A DNA stretch of 64,000 bases from Neotamlana sedimentorum (GTDB taxonomy: Bacteria; Bacteroidota; Bacteroidia; Flavobacteriales; Flavobacteriaceae): assembly GCF_000943565.1 (NCBI RefSeq), contig NZ_JTDW01000005.1, positions 124,001-188,000 of the forward strand. Direction: 5' to 3'. A program made the translations under genes and the position numbers. Below, in pieces: positions 54,103 through 63,218 of this stretch (the stretch's first letter is position 1; each line of letters opens with the position of its first letter). The notes beneath the pieces are model-generated. The model had not been told where the DNA came from and did not search any database. It saw only the letters and a list, made by a program, of their open reading frames with translations.

Positions 54103-54648
54103 TTACATATCAATTTCTTCAGCCAGAATTTGAATACCATCAGCCATTCCGATTAAAGCTTTTACATTGTTCATACCATTTTTTAACTGGTCGTGTGCTA
54201 ATAAAATACCCCAAATATTATATACATAACTATTAAAATCTTGTGGTGTGGCGTCGGGCAAAATACCTAAACTACTGGCTACATTTAATATCTGTTTAAG
54301 CAAACCTCTAGCCTGTTCAATTTTTTCTTCTAGTGGCAAAACAATCTGGGAAACCACTGCTTGAGCAGGATGTATAATCTCTAAAGCCTTGCTTATTTGT
54401 CTTTTTTTTCGTTCGTTTGGCTTACTATTTATTACAAATTTTTGCTGTGCCAATTGCGCTCGCAAACCAGAAACTTCAGCACATTGTGTATAATTTAAAG
54501 TTTTTAATGTTTCTTCAATTCTTTCAAGCCATTTAAACAACGTATCAACAGAGCTGAATTTTTTTTCCTGAATTGAGGATACCAACGAAGGAAGCTCCAT
54601 TAACTTTGGTTTTAACTCATTGATAATATATAATGACGACTTTTTCAC
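54103..54648 (-). CDS. Uncharacterised helical protein of the DUF2589 operon
   Basis: 181 residues, mostly helical and charged, with coiled-coil-prone stretches (IQEKKFSSVDTLFKWLERIE, EEKIEQARGLLKQIL) and no signal peptide or membrane segment. Family not recognised. It is the third gene after the DUF2589 gene, 15 bp after the second, and convergent with the NlpC/P60 gene. Confidence 0.65.
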   Translation of the reverse strand: MKKSSLYIINELKPKLMELPSLVSSIQEKKFSSVDTLFKWLERIEETLKTLNYTQCAEVSGLRAQLAQQKFVINSKPNERKKRQISKALEIIHPAQAVVSQIVLPLEEKIEQARGLLKQILNVASSLGILPDATPQDFNSYVYNIWGILLAHDQLKNGMNNVKALIGMADGIQILAEEIDM

Positions 54649-54663
54649 AATTTTAACTCGCTT

Positions 54664-55347
54664 CTATTCTGGCAATAATTTAGTTTCCACTTCTCCATTA
54701 TCACGTTCTATTGTATGCCATTCCATACCTTCTTCAACTAATGTCATTTTAATACGTAAAATATTTTCTGGCGGAATTTCCTTTAACTGATGTGATTGCA
54801 CTAAAACCTTAGTGTTATCCATGTCTATTGTTTTTTTAGGCTCTTGAATTTTAGAAATTAACGATTCTTGTAATTGAGTCGTTAACTTGCGTTGAATCTC
54901 TTTATCATCATTTTTAGTTGCCGTTATAAAAAACCGTGTGACACCAGTAGCAAACTTATTTAACGATTTTTGAATACCTTCTTTAGCTTTCAAGTCTTTT
55001 TCTAAAGTATCAGTATCGGCTGCTATTCGTTTACGAAGTAAATCCGACTGTTTTCTATCAAAACTATCAACCTTTAAAACATCTTTAAAAACATTGTACG
55101 CGTAAGAGTTAAAACTTTTATTATCAATAGGCTGATAATTTTTTTCTTCAACTTCATTCAATTCATCAATAGCAATAGGAATATCCAATTCTATATTAGA
55201 AGCCTTAAATCGAGGTACCGAAAAATTTTTCAATATAGAATTAGCAGCATAAGCCTCGGCTATTTTGGCCGATTCTATATCGGCCATAGCACGGGCTTGA
55301 TTTACTCCAGACACTAAAGACCCTAAATAATCTTTTAATAGTGGCAT
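54664..55347 (-). CDS. Conserved protein of the DUF2589 operon
   Basis: 227 residues. The N-terminus LLKDYLGSLVSGVNQARAMA followed by DIESAKIAEAYAAN and PRFKASNIELDIPIAI resembles the opening of DUF2589-associated proteins. The middle is helical and charged (RIAADTDTLEKDLKAKEGIQ), and the C-terminus ends WHTIERDNGEVETKLLPE. No signal. It lies 11 bp after the DUF2589 gene. Confidence 0.65.
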   Translation of the reverse strand: MPLLKDYLGSLVSGVNQARAMADIESAKIAEAYAANSILKNFSVPRFKASNIELDIPIAIDELNEVEEKNYQPIDNKSFNSYAYNVFKDVLKVDSFDRKQSDLLRKRIAADTDTLEKDLKAKEGIQKSLNKFATGVTRFFITATKNDDKEIQRKLTTQLQESLISKIQEPKKTIDMDNTKVLVQSHQLKEIPPENILRIKMTLVEEGMEWHTIERDNGEVETKLLPE

Positions 55348-55358
55348 AATTTATAGAA

Positions 55359-56309
55359 TTATTGATTTGCTGGTAAGCCAACAATAGATTCTTCAAGAAT
55401 ATTTAAAATCTTTTCCATACCTCCTGGCATTTCATCTTGACTTGCTTTTACATTCACACCTAACTGATAGGTTTTTTCTACTTTACTACCAGCACGCGAT
55501 GTTCTTTTATAAGAAGCATTTACTTTAAAACTAACTGAGTTAGTAAAACTAGTTGATGCACTACCTTTAGCAAATAAGGAGGTTAAACCACTTGTACCAG
55601 CAGAAACACTACCTTTTACGGTATTTTTCATTGCAAAGCTACTGGAAGCATTAAATTCTGAAGCAACATTCCGATACTCCATCGAGTTAATTTTTGCATT
55701 AAAATCGATAGTAGCCTCGTCAATACGAATAAATGGAATGGGAACCATAGTTAATAAAGGCACTTCAAGTTTCATTTCTTCATATACGGCTGGCACAGCA
55801 TCTTCGTCTCTAGTGCTTAATGTACCCTCTACCGTTTCGACCGCCGATGGGTCTGCATTACTATTATAAGTTATTGAAATTGTATCATCATCTGAATAGC
55901 CTTCACCTCCACTTTGTAACGATAAATCTATTCCATTATCTCCATTTACAGAGGCTACAACATTACCTCCGGTGCCAGACGATGTAGTAATTACTACACT
56001 AACTATTGAATCGGCATCATTTACATTTCCTCCTAAGGTAACTGTATCAATAATACCATTTTTTGCAGGTATGTACGGGGCTACCTGTTTTGGATATTTA
56101 AATTGAACATAAACCGGCCCACCAGGAGTAATTTCCCCTGTTGTTGGGTCTTCTGAATCTTGTTCGAAACCGATACTTTTAATAAAACCTACGGTTGAAA
56201 GTGCCGCTTGAGCTTGCGCTTCGACAACTGCTGTTAACGGACCACCAATCATAGATCGGAAATCGATTGAAGATAATTCTTGTCCTGGATTATAGTTTGA
56301 AACTGCCAT
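55359..56309 (-). CDS. DUF2589 protein with a beta-rich insert
   Basis: 316 residues. The start DFRSMIGGPLTAVVEAQAQAA and the C-terminal core LTMVPIPFIRIDEATIDFNAKINSM with SYKRTSRAGSKVEKTYQLGVNVKASQ fit DUF2589. Between them, about residues 88-175, is a strand-rich insert with GGNVVASVNGDNGIDLS and SGGEGYSDDDTISITYN, a pattern common in virion and surface beta domains. The function is unknown for the family. It heads the three-gene operon. Confidence 0.75.
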   Translation of the reverse strand: MAVSNYNPGQELSSIDFRSMIGGPLTAVVEAQAQAALSTVGFIKSIGFEQDSEDPTTGEITPGGPVYVQFKYPKQVAPYIPAKNGIIDTVTLGGNVNDADSIVSVVITTSSGTGGNVVASVNGDNGIDLSLQSGGEGYSDDDTISITYNSNADPSAVETVEGTLSTRDEDAVPAVYEEMKLEVPLLTMVPIPFIRIDEATIDFNAKINSMEYRNVASEFNASSSFAMKNTVKGSVSAGTSGLTSLFAKGSASTSFTNSVSFKVNASYKRTSRAGSKVEKTYQLGVNVKASQDEMPGGMEKILNILEESIVGLPANQ

Positions 56310-56473
56310 AATAAATTTAGTTTAATACCTACTCGTTTAAATACAGGCTTTTCGGTTATCGCCTTATTATGAAAAAATCTTAGGAAGAAGTGAATACAAA
56401 AATCATATAAAAACAATTTCATTTCAAGAGGGAAAACACCCATTTTTTTAAAAGAAAATACCTAAAAATAAAA

Positions 56474-56497
56474 AGCCCGAAGTAAAAACTTCGGGCT
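56474..56497 (-). terminator. Terminator of the DUF4293 gene
   Basis: Perfect hairpin agcccgaagt-aaaa-acttcgggct flanked by A and T runs, 33 bp past the stop of the 56530-56940 gene on its strand. It could act in both directions. Confidence 0.8.
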
Positions 56498-56529
56498 TTT
56501 TTCGCACTAATACTACTAAGATGTTAGGT

Positions 56530-56940
56530 TTATCGTAATCGATCTACAGATTTTACAAGATCTTCATCCTTTTTAATGGCCTTATTGGCTAAGGCTAAAA
56601 ACACGATAGAAATAACAGGAAGAAGCATCCCAATACCTTTCTCAGAAACCGCCGTCTCTCCAGATAAGTTTAGTGATTGATACACGAAAAATCCTAGTAA
56701 AATAAAGTTTAATATGATGTTAAGTCGTCCCAACATAAATTGAGACTTCCTATTTTTATACATAAATATTGAAATAATTGATAATAAGGCAGAGCCTAAA
56801 AACAAGCCTAAATACAATACTTCATCTTTGGCAAATATAACAATATCATTTTGTGTAACCCACAAATTAAAAACAAATATTAAGCCTGCCGAAACCAATG
56901 CGGCACATAATAGATAAATTGTTTGAATGCGTTGTAACAT
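56530..56940 (-). CDS. DUF4293 membrane protein
   Basis: 136 residues with four predicted membrane helices (about 8-27, 38-60, 72-90, 100-120). MLQRIQTIYLLCAALVSAGL at the N-terminus is characteristic of DUF4293, found across Bacteroidota and often near rho. A charged C-terminal tail AIKKDEDLVKSVDRLR follows. Function unknown. It is divergent from rho. Confidence 0.85.
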   Translation of the reverse strand: MLQRIQTIYLLCAALVSAGLIFVFNLWVTQNDIVIFAKDEVLYLGLFLGSALLSIISIFMYKNRKSQFMLGRLNIILNFILLGFFVYQSLNLSGETAVSEKGIGMLLPVISIVFLALANKAIKKDEDLVKSVDRLR

Positions 56941-57123
56941 GTATTTTTTTTAATCTTGACCGCAAAAATAGCAGAAATAATATTAAAAATTAAAATAATG
57001 TTGTATAATTGCAGTAATAATTCACAACAACCGTAAAAACAAACGGTTAATTCTTCAGAAGAAATAATAATTCATTCTACAGAATAACAAATTCTTATAA
57101 AATACATATTCACTTATATATCA

Positions 57124-58776
57124 ATGTTTGAAATTTCACAATTAAAAGAAAAAAAACTTACTGAGTTACAAGAAATAGCAAAAAAACTAAGTATCCCAAA
57201 GTATCGTGCTTTAAAAAAATTAGATTTAGTATATCAAATTCTAGACCAACAAGCAGCCGATCCTAAAGCTGTTAAAGAAGCCGTAATTACACCAACAGAA
57301 ACAACGGCAACCGAAACTACGGTAACTGAAACTCCGGTAACAAAGGAAAAACCTACCCCAGAAACAAAAAAAACAAGACAGCGCATACAAAAACCGGCAA
57401 AAAGTACGCCTCAAAAGAAAACTGAGGATAAAAGCCATGCGCCACAAAAAAATAATGCTGACAAGCCTGCTCCTGCTGATAAAAAACAAAACAATCAGAA
57501 CGACAATAACCAAAATCAGCAAAAATCAAATCAAAGAAACAACAACAATAACAACCATCAACAAAATAAAAATCAACATAAAAACCATAAAAACAATGGT
57601 AACCATGTTGATAAAGGGAATAAAGATAACCGAAACCGTTATCGCGAACCTGATTTTGAGTTTGACGCTATTATTGAGAGCGAAGGTGTTTTAGATATTA
57701 TGCAAGATGGTTACGGGTTTTTACGATCATCGGATTATAATTATCTGTCATCACCTGATGATATTTATGTGTCTCAATCTCAAATTAGATTATTTGGACT
57801 TAAGAAAGGTGATACTGTTTTAGGAAATGTACGCCCACCAAAAGAAGGCGAAAAATACTTTCCGCTAATTAAGGTGAATCTTATAAACGGACAAAAACCA
57901 GAAGTAGTTCGTGATCGTGTATCGTTCGAACATTTAACACCACTTTTTCCAAAAGAAAAATTTAATATTGCCGAAAGACAAAGTACCATTTCTACACGAA
58001 TTATGGATTTGTTTTCGCCAATAGGTAAAGGCCAACGTGGTATGATTGTATCACAGCCTAAAACGGGAAAAACAATGCTACTAAAGGATGTTGCGAATGC
58101 CATTGCTGCCAATCATCCTGAAGTTTATCAAATGATTTTACTTATTGATGAACGTCCAGAAGAAGTTACTGATATGCAACGAAATGTTCGTGGTGAAGTA
58201 ATTGCTTCAACCTTTGATAAAGAAGCTCATGAACACGTAAAAATAGCCGATATTGTTTTAGAAAAAGCAAAACGTTTAGTAGAATGTGGACATGATGTTG
58301 TGATACTTCTAGATTCTATTACGCGTTTAGCAAGAGCTTATAACACTGTACAACCTGCATCTGGTAAAATTTTAAGTGGTGGTGTTGATGCTAACGCATT
58401 ACACAGACCAAAACGCTTTTTTGGAGCAGCCAGAAATATTGAAAATGGTGGTTCTTTAACTATAATTGCTACTGCTTTAACCGAAACTGGTTCTAAAATG
58501 GATGAAGTTATTTTTGAAGAATTTAAAGGAACAGGTAACATGGAACTACAATTAGATAGAAAAATATCTAACCGTAGAATTTTCCCTGCTATCGACCTTA
58601 CTTCTTCAAGTACACGTAGAGATGATATTTTATTAGATGATGTTACCGTACAACGTATGTGGGTAATGCGTAAATACCTAGCAGATATGAATCCTGTTGA
58701 AGCTATGGAATTTATTAACGACCGTTTTAAACAAACAAAAAACAACGAAGAATTTTTAATATCTATGAACGGATAA
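57124..58776 (+). CDS. rho: Transcription termination factor Rho
   Basis: Hexameric RNA helicase that ends transcription. The 550-residue protein has a Rho_N domain (about 1-45). A low-complexity insert of about 115 residues follows, rich in Thr/Pro/Lys then Asn/Gln/Lys. Then comes the RNA-binding OB domain ([20 protein letters not shown]), and the ATPase core with Walker A QPKTGKT near 312, [15 protein letters not shown] and [15 protein letters not shown]. The insert is much longer than in E. coli Rho, as in many Bacteroidota. A terminator follows. Confidence 0.96.
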   Translation: MFEISQLKEKKLTELQEIAKKLSIPKYRALKKLDLVYQILDQQAADPKAVKEAVITPTETTATETTVTETPVTKEKPTPETKKTRQRIQKPAKSTPQKKTEDKSHAPQKNNADKPAPADKKQNNQNDNNQNQQKSNQRNNNNNNHQQNKNQHKNHKNNGNHVDKGNKDNRNRYREPDFEFDAIIESEGVLDIMQDGYGFLRSSDYNYLSSPDDIYVSQSQIRLFGLKKGDTVLGNVRPPKEGEKYFPLIKVNLINGQKPEVVRDRVSFEHLTPLFPKEKFNIAERQSTISTRIMDLFSPIGKGQRGMIVSQPKTGKTMLLKDVANAIAANHPEVYQMILLIDERPEEVTDMQRNVRGEVIASTFDKEAHEHVKIADIVLEKAKRLVECGHDVVILLDSITRLARAYNTVQPASGKILSGGVDANALHRPKRFFGAARNIENGGSLTIIATALTETGSKMDEVIFEEFKGTGNMELQLDRKISNRRIFPAIDLTSSSTRRDDILLDDVTVQRMWVMRKYLADMNPVEAMEFINDRFKQTKNNEEFLISMNG

Positions 58777-58799
58777 TTTAAATTCTTTTCTTTAAAATA

Positions 58800-58833
58800 A
58801 AAAAAAGCAAACTCTTGGAGTTTGCTTTTTTTA
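58800..58833 (+). terminator. Terminator of rho
   Basis: Hairpin agcaaactc-ttg-gagtttgct with A-run before and T-run after, 24 bp after the rho stop. Confidence 0.8.
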
Positions 58834-58867
58834 TTCACGAAATACACTTTATTATAGTTTTAAAGCA

Positions 58868-58901
58868 TAAAAAAAGCGAACCTAAAATGGTTCGCTTTTT
58901 A
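58868..58901 (-). terminator. Terminator of lpdA
   Basis: Hairpin agcgaacc/ggttcgct flanked by A and T runs, just past the lpdA stop on its strand. Together with the rho terminator it separates the convergent genes. Confidence 0.8.
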
Positions 58902-58923
58902 AATTTATATAATTTACCGTTGT

Positions 58924-60324
58924 TTAAACGTGTAATGCTCTGTCATCTGTTGCAGCAAGAGCTGCTTCTTTTATAGCTTCAGTAAATGTTGGGTGTGCAT
59001 GCGACATACGCGATACATCTTCTGCACTTGCACGATATTCCATAGCTACAACGGCTTCGGCAATCATATCTGCAGCGCGAGCTCCAACCATGTGCACACC
59101 TAAAATTTCATCAGTAGTTTTATCTGCTAAAACTTTTACAAATCCGTCAATATCCATACTTGCTCTACTCCTTCCTAAAGCACGCATTGGGAACTGTCCT
59201 ATTTTGTATTCAATACCAGCTTCTTTAAGTTGCTCTTCTGTTTTACCAACAGCTGCAACTTCTGGCCATGTGTAAACCACACCTGGAATTAAATTGTAAT
59301 CGATATGCGGCTTTTGTCCTGCTAAAGTTTCAGCAACAAAAACACCTTCTTCTTCGGCTTTGTGAGCTAACATGGCGCCTTTTACCACATCGCCAATAGC
59401 ATAAATATTAGAAGCACTAGTTTGTAAATGGTCGTTAACTTCAACACGGCCTCTTTCGTCTATTTTAACTCCAGCAGCTTCAGCATTTAAACCATCGGTA
59501 TAAGGACGACGCCCAACAGACACTAAACAATAGTCTCCTTTAAACTCTACCTCTTCACCTTTTTTATTATCTGCTTTTACAATAACCTCATCGCCTACAC
59601 GCTCTACAGATTTTACTTTGTGTGAAGCATTTATTTTAAATTTCTGTTTCTTTAAAACTTTATTTAATTCTTTAGAAACACCAGCATCCATAGTTGGAAC
59701 AATTCTGTCAGCATATTCAATAACCGAAACTTCTGCACCTAAACGTTTGTACACTTGACCTAGCTCTAAACCAATAACACCACCACCTATAACTATTAAG
59801 TGTTTAGGTATTTCTTTTAGTTTTAAAGCTTCAGTTGAAGTAATAACGCGTTCTTTATCTAACTCAATAAACGGTAAGTTAGCAGGTTTACTACCTGTTG
59901 CAATAATGGTATTTTTTGCTTCAATTTCGGTAGTGTCTTCTCCAGAAATAGTTATATGTGTCGCATCTTTAAAGCTTCCTAAACCTTGATAAACATCAAT
60001 ATTATTCTTCTTCATTAAATAATCGATTCCTCCTGTAGTTTGATCGACAACAGATTGTTTACGAGCAATCATTTTTTCAAGATTTACCTTTATCTCTCCT
60101 GGAATGTCAATACCATGTTCTTCAAAATGCTTAATAGCATCTTCGTAATGGTGCGACGAATCTAAAAGTGCTTTACTTGGTATACATCCTACATTTAAAC
60201 AAGTTCCGCCAAGTGTTGCGTATTTTTCTATAATGGCTGTTTTCATGCCTAATTGTGCGCAACGAATAGCTGCCACATATCCTCCAGGTCCAGAGCCTAT
60301 TACGGCTACATCGTATGAATTCAT
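58924..60324 (-). CDS. lpdA: Dihydrolipoyl dehydrogenase
   Basis: E3 flavoprotein of 2-oxoacid dehydrogenase and glycine cleavage complexes, reoxidising dihydrolipoamide with NAD+. 466 residues. FAD motif DVAVIGSGPGGYVAAI; redox disulfide Cys42/Cys47 in GGTCLNVGCIPSK; NAD motif IVIGGGVIGLELGQ; C-terminal catalytic His in SHAHPTFTEA. Length and motifs are standard. No E1/E2 genes are in this window. Confidence 0.95.
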   Translation of the reverse strand: MNSYDVAVIGSGPGGYVAAIRCAQLGMKTAIIEKYATLGGTCLNVGCIPSKALLDSSHHYEDAIKHFEEHGIDIPGEIKVNLEKMIARKQSVVDQTTGGIDYLMKKNNIDVYQGLGSFKDATHITISGEDTTEIEAKNTIIATGSKPANLPFIELDKERVITSTEALKLKEIPKHLIVIGGGVIGLELGQVYKRLGAEVSVIEYADRIVPTMDAGVSKELNKVLKKQKFKINASHKVKSVERVGDEVIVKADNKKGEEVEFKGDYCLVSVGRRPYTDGLNAEAAGVKIDERGRVEVNDHLQTSASNIYAIGDVVKGAMLAHKAEEEGVFVAETLAGQKPHIDYNLIPGVVYTWPEVAAVGKTEEQLKEAGIEYKIGQFPMRALGRSRASMDIDGFVKVLADKTTDEILGVHMVGARAADMIAEAVVAMEYRASAEDVSRMSHAHPTFTEAIKEAALAATDDRALHV

Positions 60325-60450
60325 AAACTAATGTTTGTATTAAAATAAAATTGGTTAACCAAAAATACAAATGTTTTGTGGTAGCACAATGGGAAAATTG
60401 CTTTTAAAACAGATTTATATTTTTTGTGAAGTATTTAAAATAATTGATTT

Positions 60451-62034
60451 CTAGGATGCTATTTTATTTAACACCCATTCTAACTCTGGGTCTTTATCTA
60501 ATTTTCTATCGTTTTTAGTAGGAATAATTTGTACATCGGGTTTAATTCCAAAGCCATCCGGTTGCTGTTTTTGTGGTGCTTCAATTTGCATCATACCAAT
60601 TCTTATTTTTAGTTTGCTAGTTGGTAATTGATACACTTTATAAATACCAGCAACACAGCCGTTATAAGCTCCTCCTGTTTCTTCGCCTACAAATATGGCT
60701 CGATTATTAGCTTTTAAATGTGTAGAAATTAATGAAGACGCCGAAAACGAGTTTCCGTTTATTAAAACATAAATATTACCTGTAAAATGCAATGCTTTAG
60801 GTGATTTGGTTTTGGTATATTTTTTAAACTTGTAGTATATTTTTCCGTCGTTTTTATATGTGTTTAAAAAATTATGGGTGACTATAAATGGAGACAAAAT
60901 ACCAGACACTACTTTGGCCGTGTTTGGCATAGTGTTACTCATTAAAACTTTAAAAAAAGGTACACGGCTATTGACTTCGCTAGGGTTTAAAAATTGATAA
61001 TCGGTTAATGTTAAGTAACTGTATAAATAATCTATTTCTGAAATTCGACCACCACCGTTGTCGCGAAGATCTATCACCAAATTTTGTGTTTTTAAAGAAT
61101 CTAAGGTTTTAAAAACTTCTTTGTAAAACTTTTTATAATTACCGTTTGTAAAGCTTCTTATTTTAACATAAGCCACCGTGCTATCAACTCCTTTAAATTC
61201 AAAATTTCTGGTATAAGTTTTACTTTTGGTTATAAACCCATGTTTTTTATTGTACTTTTTTCTTTTTCTTTTAGCAATTCGTTTGGTCTGTTTCTCAGTC
61301 TTGGTTAATTTTAATGGTTTTTCTTTTTTAGTTGAAATGCTATCGTTCAATTCTTTATTTTCTTCTTTTTTTATGCGTTTAAATTTCTTTACTAAGAGCG
61401 AATCATTTTGCTTTAAAGTCACGCTTAAACTATCTAAAAAACCTTTATCTCTGGTGTAAAATACCGAAAAGCCTTTGGCAACATATCGATTATGTAGTGT
61501 GGTGTTGAAACCATCGGACGCAAATCGAGTTTTATAAGTTTCAATTAGGTTAGAAACCGAATCGTCTTCAATTTTAATTATTTCGCTTCCTATAATTGTT
61601 GAATCATTTCCATAATTATTTTTAACCCAAAGTTTATCATCTAAAAATTCAAAGTCTAAATTGTAAAAGTCTAGTTTTTGCTTTTTCAATTTTTTCATCT
61701 CTTTTTTAGTGAAACGTTTTACCGTATAACCAGTAGAAACATGCCCTTGTTTTACATAGCTAACCACTGGAGCTATTTTTTTATAGAATGCTCTTGTACT
61801 TAAAGGCTTATTTATTGTTTGTTTTAAACTATCGAACTTATTATTTAAATCGTTTTCTGTTGTATATTGATATAATTTTGGATGATGTTTTTTTAACTGA
61901 TTATAAAGCTTATCTACATCTTCCTTTAAATGTTCTACACTGTGTAATTTGCTAACTTGTTCGTTATATTTTTTTACGCTGTTACACGAGGAAAAACAGA
62001 ATGATATCAGAATTAAAATAAAAAAATGCTTCAT
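60451..62034 (-). CDS. S41-family C-terminal processing-like peptidase, lipoprotein
   Basis: 527 residues with a lipoprotein signal (FCFSSCNS). Extended lysine-rich middle region (about 215-275). The S41 catalytic core has LVIDLRDNGGGRISEIDYL and the nucleophile region NGNSFSASSLISTHLK, followed by FVGEETGGAYNGC. No PDZ domain is evident. Likely a periplasmic or surface tail-specific-type protease; target unknown. Confidence 0.82.
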   Translation of the reverse strand: MKHFFILILISFCFSSCNSVKKYNEQVSKLHSVEHLKEDVDKLYNQLKKHHPKLYQYTTENDLNNKFDSLKQTINKPLSTRAFYKKIAPVVSYVKQGHVSTGYTVKRFTKKEMKKLKKQKLDFYNLDFEFLDDKLWVKNNYGNDSTIIGSEIIKIEDDSVSNLIETYKTRFASDGFNTTLHNRYVAKGFSVFYTRDKGFLDSLSVTLKQNDSLLVKKFKRIKKEENKELNDSISTKKEKPLKLTKTEKQTKRIAKRKRKKYNKKHGFITKSKTYTRNFEFKGVDSTVAYVKIRSFTNGNYKKFYKEVFKTLDSLKTQNLVIDLRDNGGGRISEIDYLYSYLTLTDYQFLNPSEVNSRVPFFKVLMSNTMPNTAKVVSGILSPFIVTHNFLNTYKNDGKIYYKFKKYTKTKSPKALHFTGNIYVLINGNSFSASSLISTHLKANNRAIFVGEETGGAYNGCVAGIYKVYQLPTSKLKIRIGMMQIEAPQKQQPDGFGIKPDVQIIPTKNDRKLDKDPELEWVLNKIAS

Positions 62035-62119
62035 ATAGTATTAAAATAACCGGAATATGCGTTTAATTTGAAAGATACAACGTTTTACACCAAGTTAAAT
62101 TTATGTAGTTTTGTGGTTT

Positions 62120-62578
62120 ATGCAAAAGAAAATTAACATACTAAACCGAAAAGCTCGTTTTAATTACGAGATTTTAGATAAATATACTGCAGGAATTGTT
62201 CTTTCGGGAACCGAAATAAAGTCGATTCGCAGCGGTAAAGCATCTATTGCCGAAAGTTTTTGTGAATTTAATGAGCAAAGCGAACTTTTTGTAATAAATA
62301 TGACTATTGAAGAATATTTATACGGCACCTATTATAACCATAAACCTAAAGCACAGCGCAAGCTTCTTTTAAATAAACACGAGCTAAAAAAGCTTTTAAA
62401 AGAAGTACAAAACACCGGATTAACCATTATTCCATTACGCTTGTTTATTAACGATAAAGGCTTAGCTAAACTAGAAATAGCTCTTGCTAAGGGTAAAAAA
62501 CTATACGATAAACGTGAAACAATGAAAGACCGAGATAACAAAAGAAACTTAGATCGTATTAAAAAAACATACAAATAA
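62120..62578 (+). CDS. smpB: SsrA-binding protein SmpB
   Basis: tmRNA partner in ribosome rescue, 152 residues. ATG at 62120 (MQKKINILNRKARFNYEIL) is preferred to an upstream TTG at 62111. Family blocks: GTEIKSIRSGKASIAESFCEF, MTIEEYLYGTYYNHKPKAQRKLLLNK and LAKGKKLYDKRETMKDRDNKR at the C-terminal tail. No ssrA gene is seen in the window. Confidence 0.95.
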   Translation: MQKKINILNRKARFNYEILDKYTAGIVLSGTEIKSIRSGKASIAESFCEFNEQSELFVINMTIEEYLYGTYYNHKPKAQRKLLLNKHELKKLLKEVQNTGLTIIPLRLFINDKGLAKLEIALAKGKKLYDKRETMKDRDNKRNLDRIKKTYK

Positions 62579-62653
62579 TATTTTTAAGATATCCTTAACA
62601 TGTTAGGCTCTTTTAAACTATTAATTTGTAGCACATAATACATTAATATTTTT

Positions 62654-63205
62654 ATGAAAAAAATTATTTTCATCCTTTTTATCGGGTTATCATTTCATTC
62701 TGCAATTTGCCAAGAGAAAAAAGAACAATCAGAAAAAAAAGACGACAAGTCTTTAAATTATCCTGAAAAAGTTAGAACTCTAGATACTACAGTAAAAAGT
62801 TTATACAGAGTTATTTCTGGAGAAAAGGGAGAAGAACGCGACTGGAAATTATTTAAGTACCTATTTACTAGCGATGCTAAACTAATACTTACTCTAAAAG
62901 ATAAAGACGGAAAACTTTACCCAAAATACATGTCTCCGTCTGATTATATTAAATCTTCTGGAGATTGGATTGTAAAAAACGGATTTATAGAACGTGAAAT
63001 ACATCGTGAAGTACATATTTTTGGTAATATGGCACAAGTTTTTAGTACCTACGAATGTTATGAAAGTATTAATGATGAGAAACCTTTTATGCGAGGCATA
63101 AACAGCATTCAATTATTTAATAACGAAGAACGCTGGTATATAGTTAATTTACAATGGACTCAAGAAAACGCCAAGTATCAAATACCAAGAAAATACTTAA
63201 GATAA
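62654..63205 (+). CDS. Secreted SnoaL/NTF2-like protein
   Basis: 183 residues with a signal peptide (IIFILFIGLSFHSAICQ). Mature part fits an NTF2-like cone fold: TTVKSLYRVISGEKGEERDW, a middle block with ASDAKLI-type strand, REVHIFGNMAQVFSTYECYE and WYIVNLQWTQEN at the end. Likely periplasmic, ligand unknown. It is followed after 13 bp by the peptidase gene, so they may be co-transcribed. Confidence 0.75.
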   Translation: MKKIIFILFIGLSFHSAICQEKKEQSEKKDDKSLNYPEKVRTLDTTVKSLYRVISGEKGEERDWKLFKYLFTSDAKLILTLKDKDGKLYPKYMSPSDYIKSSGDWIVKNGFIEREIHREVHIFGNMAQVFSTYECYESINDEKPFMRGINSIQLFNNEERWYIVNLQWTQENAKYQIPRKYLR

Positions 63206-63218
63206 AAAACATAGCATC

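Noticed and set aside
62040-62119. Promoter for smpB
   Set aside because: TAGTTTTG precedes the start but no TTG lies at the normal distance, and the box is too close to the ATG to assign with confidence.
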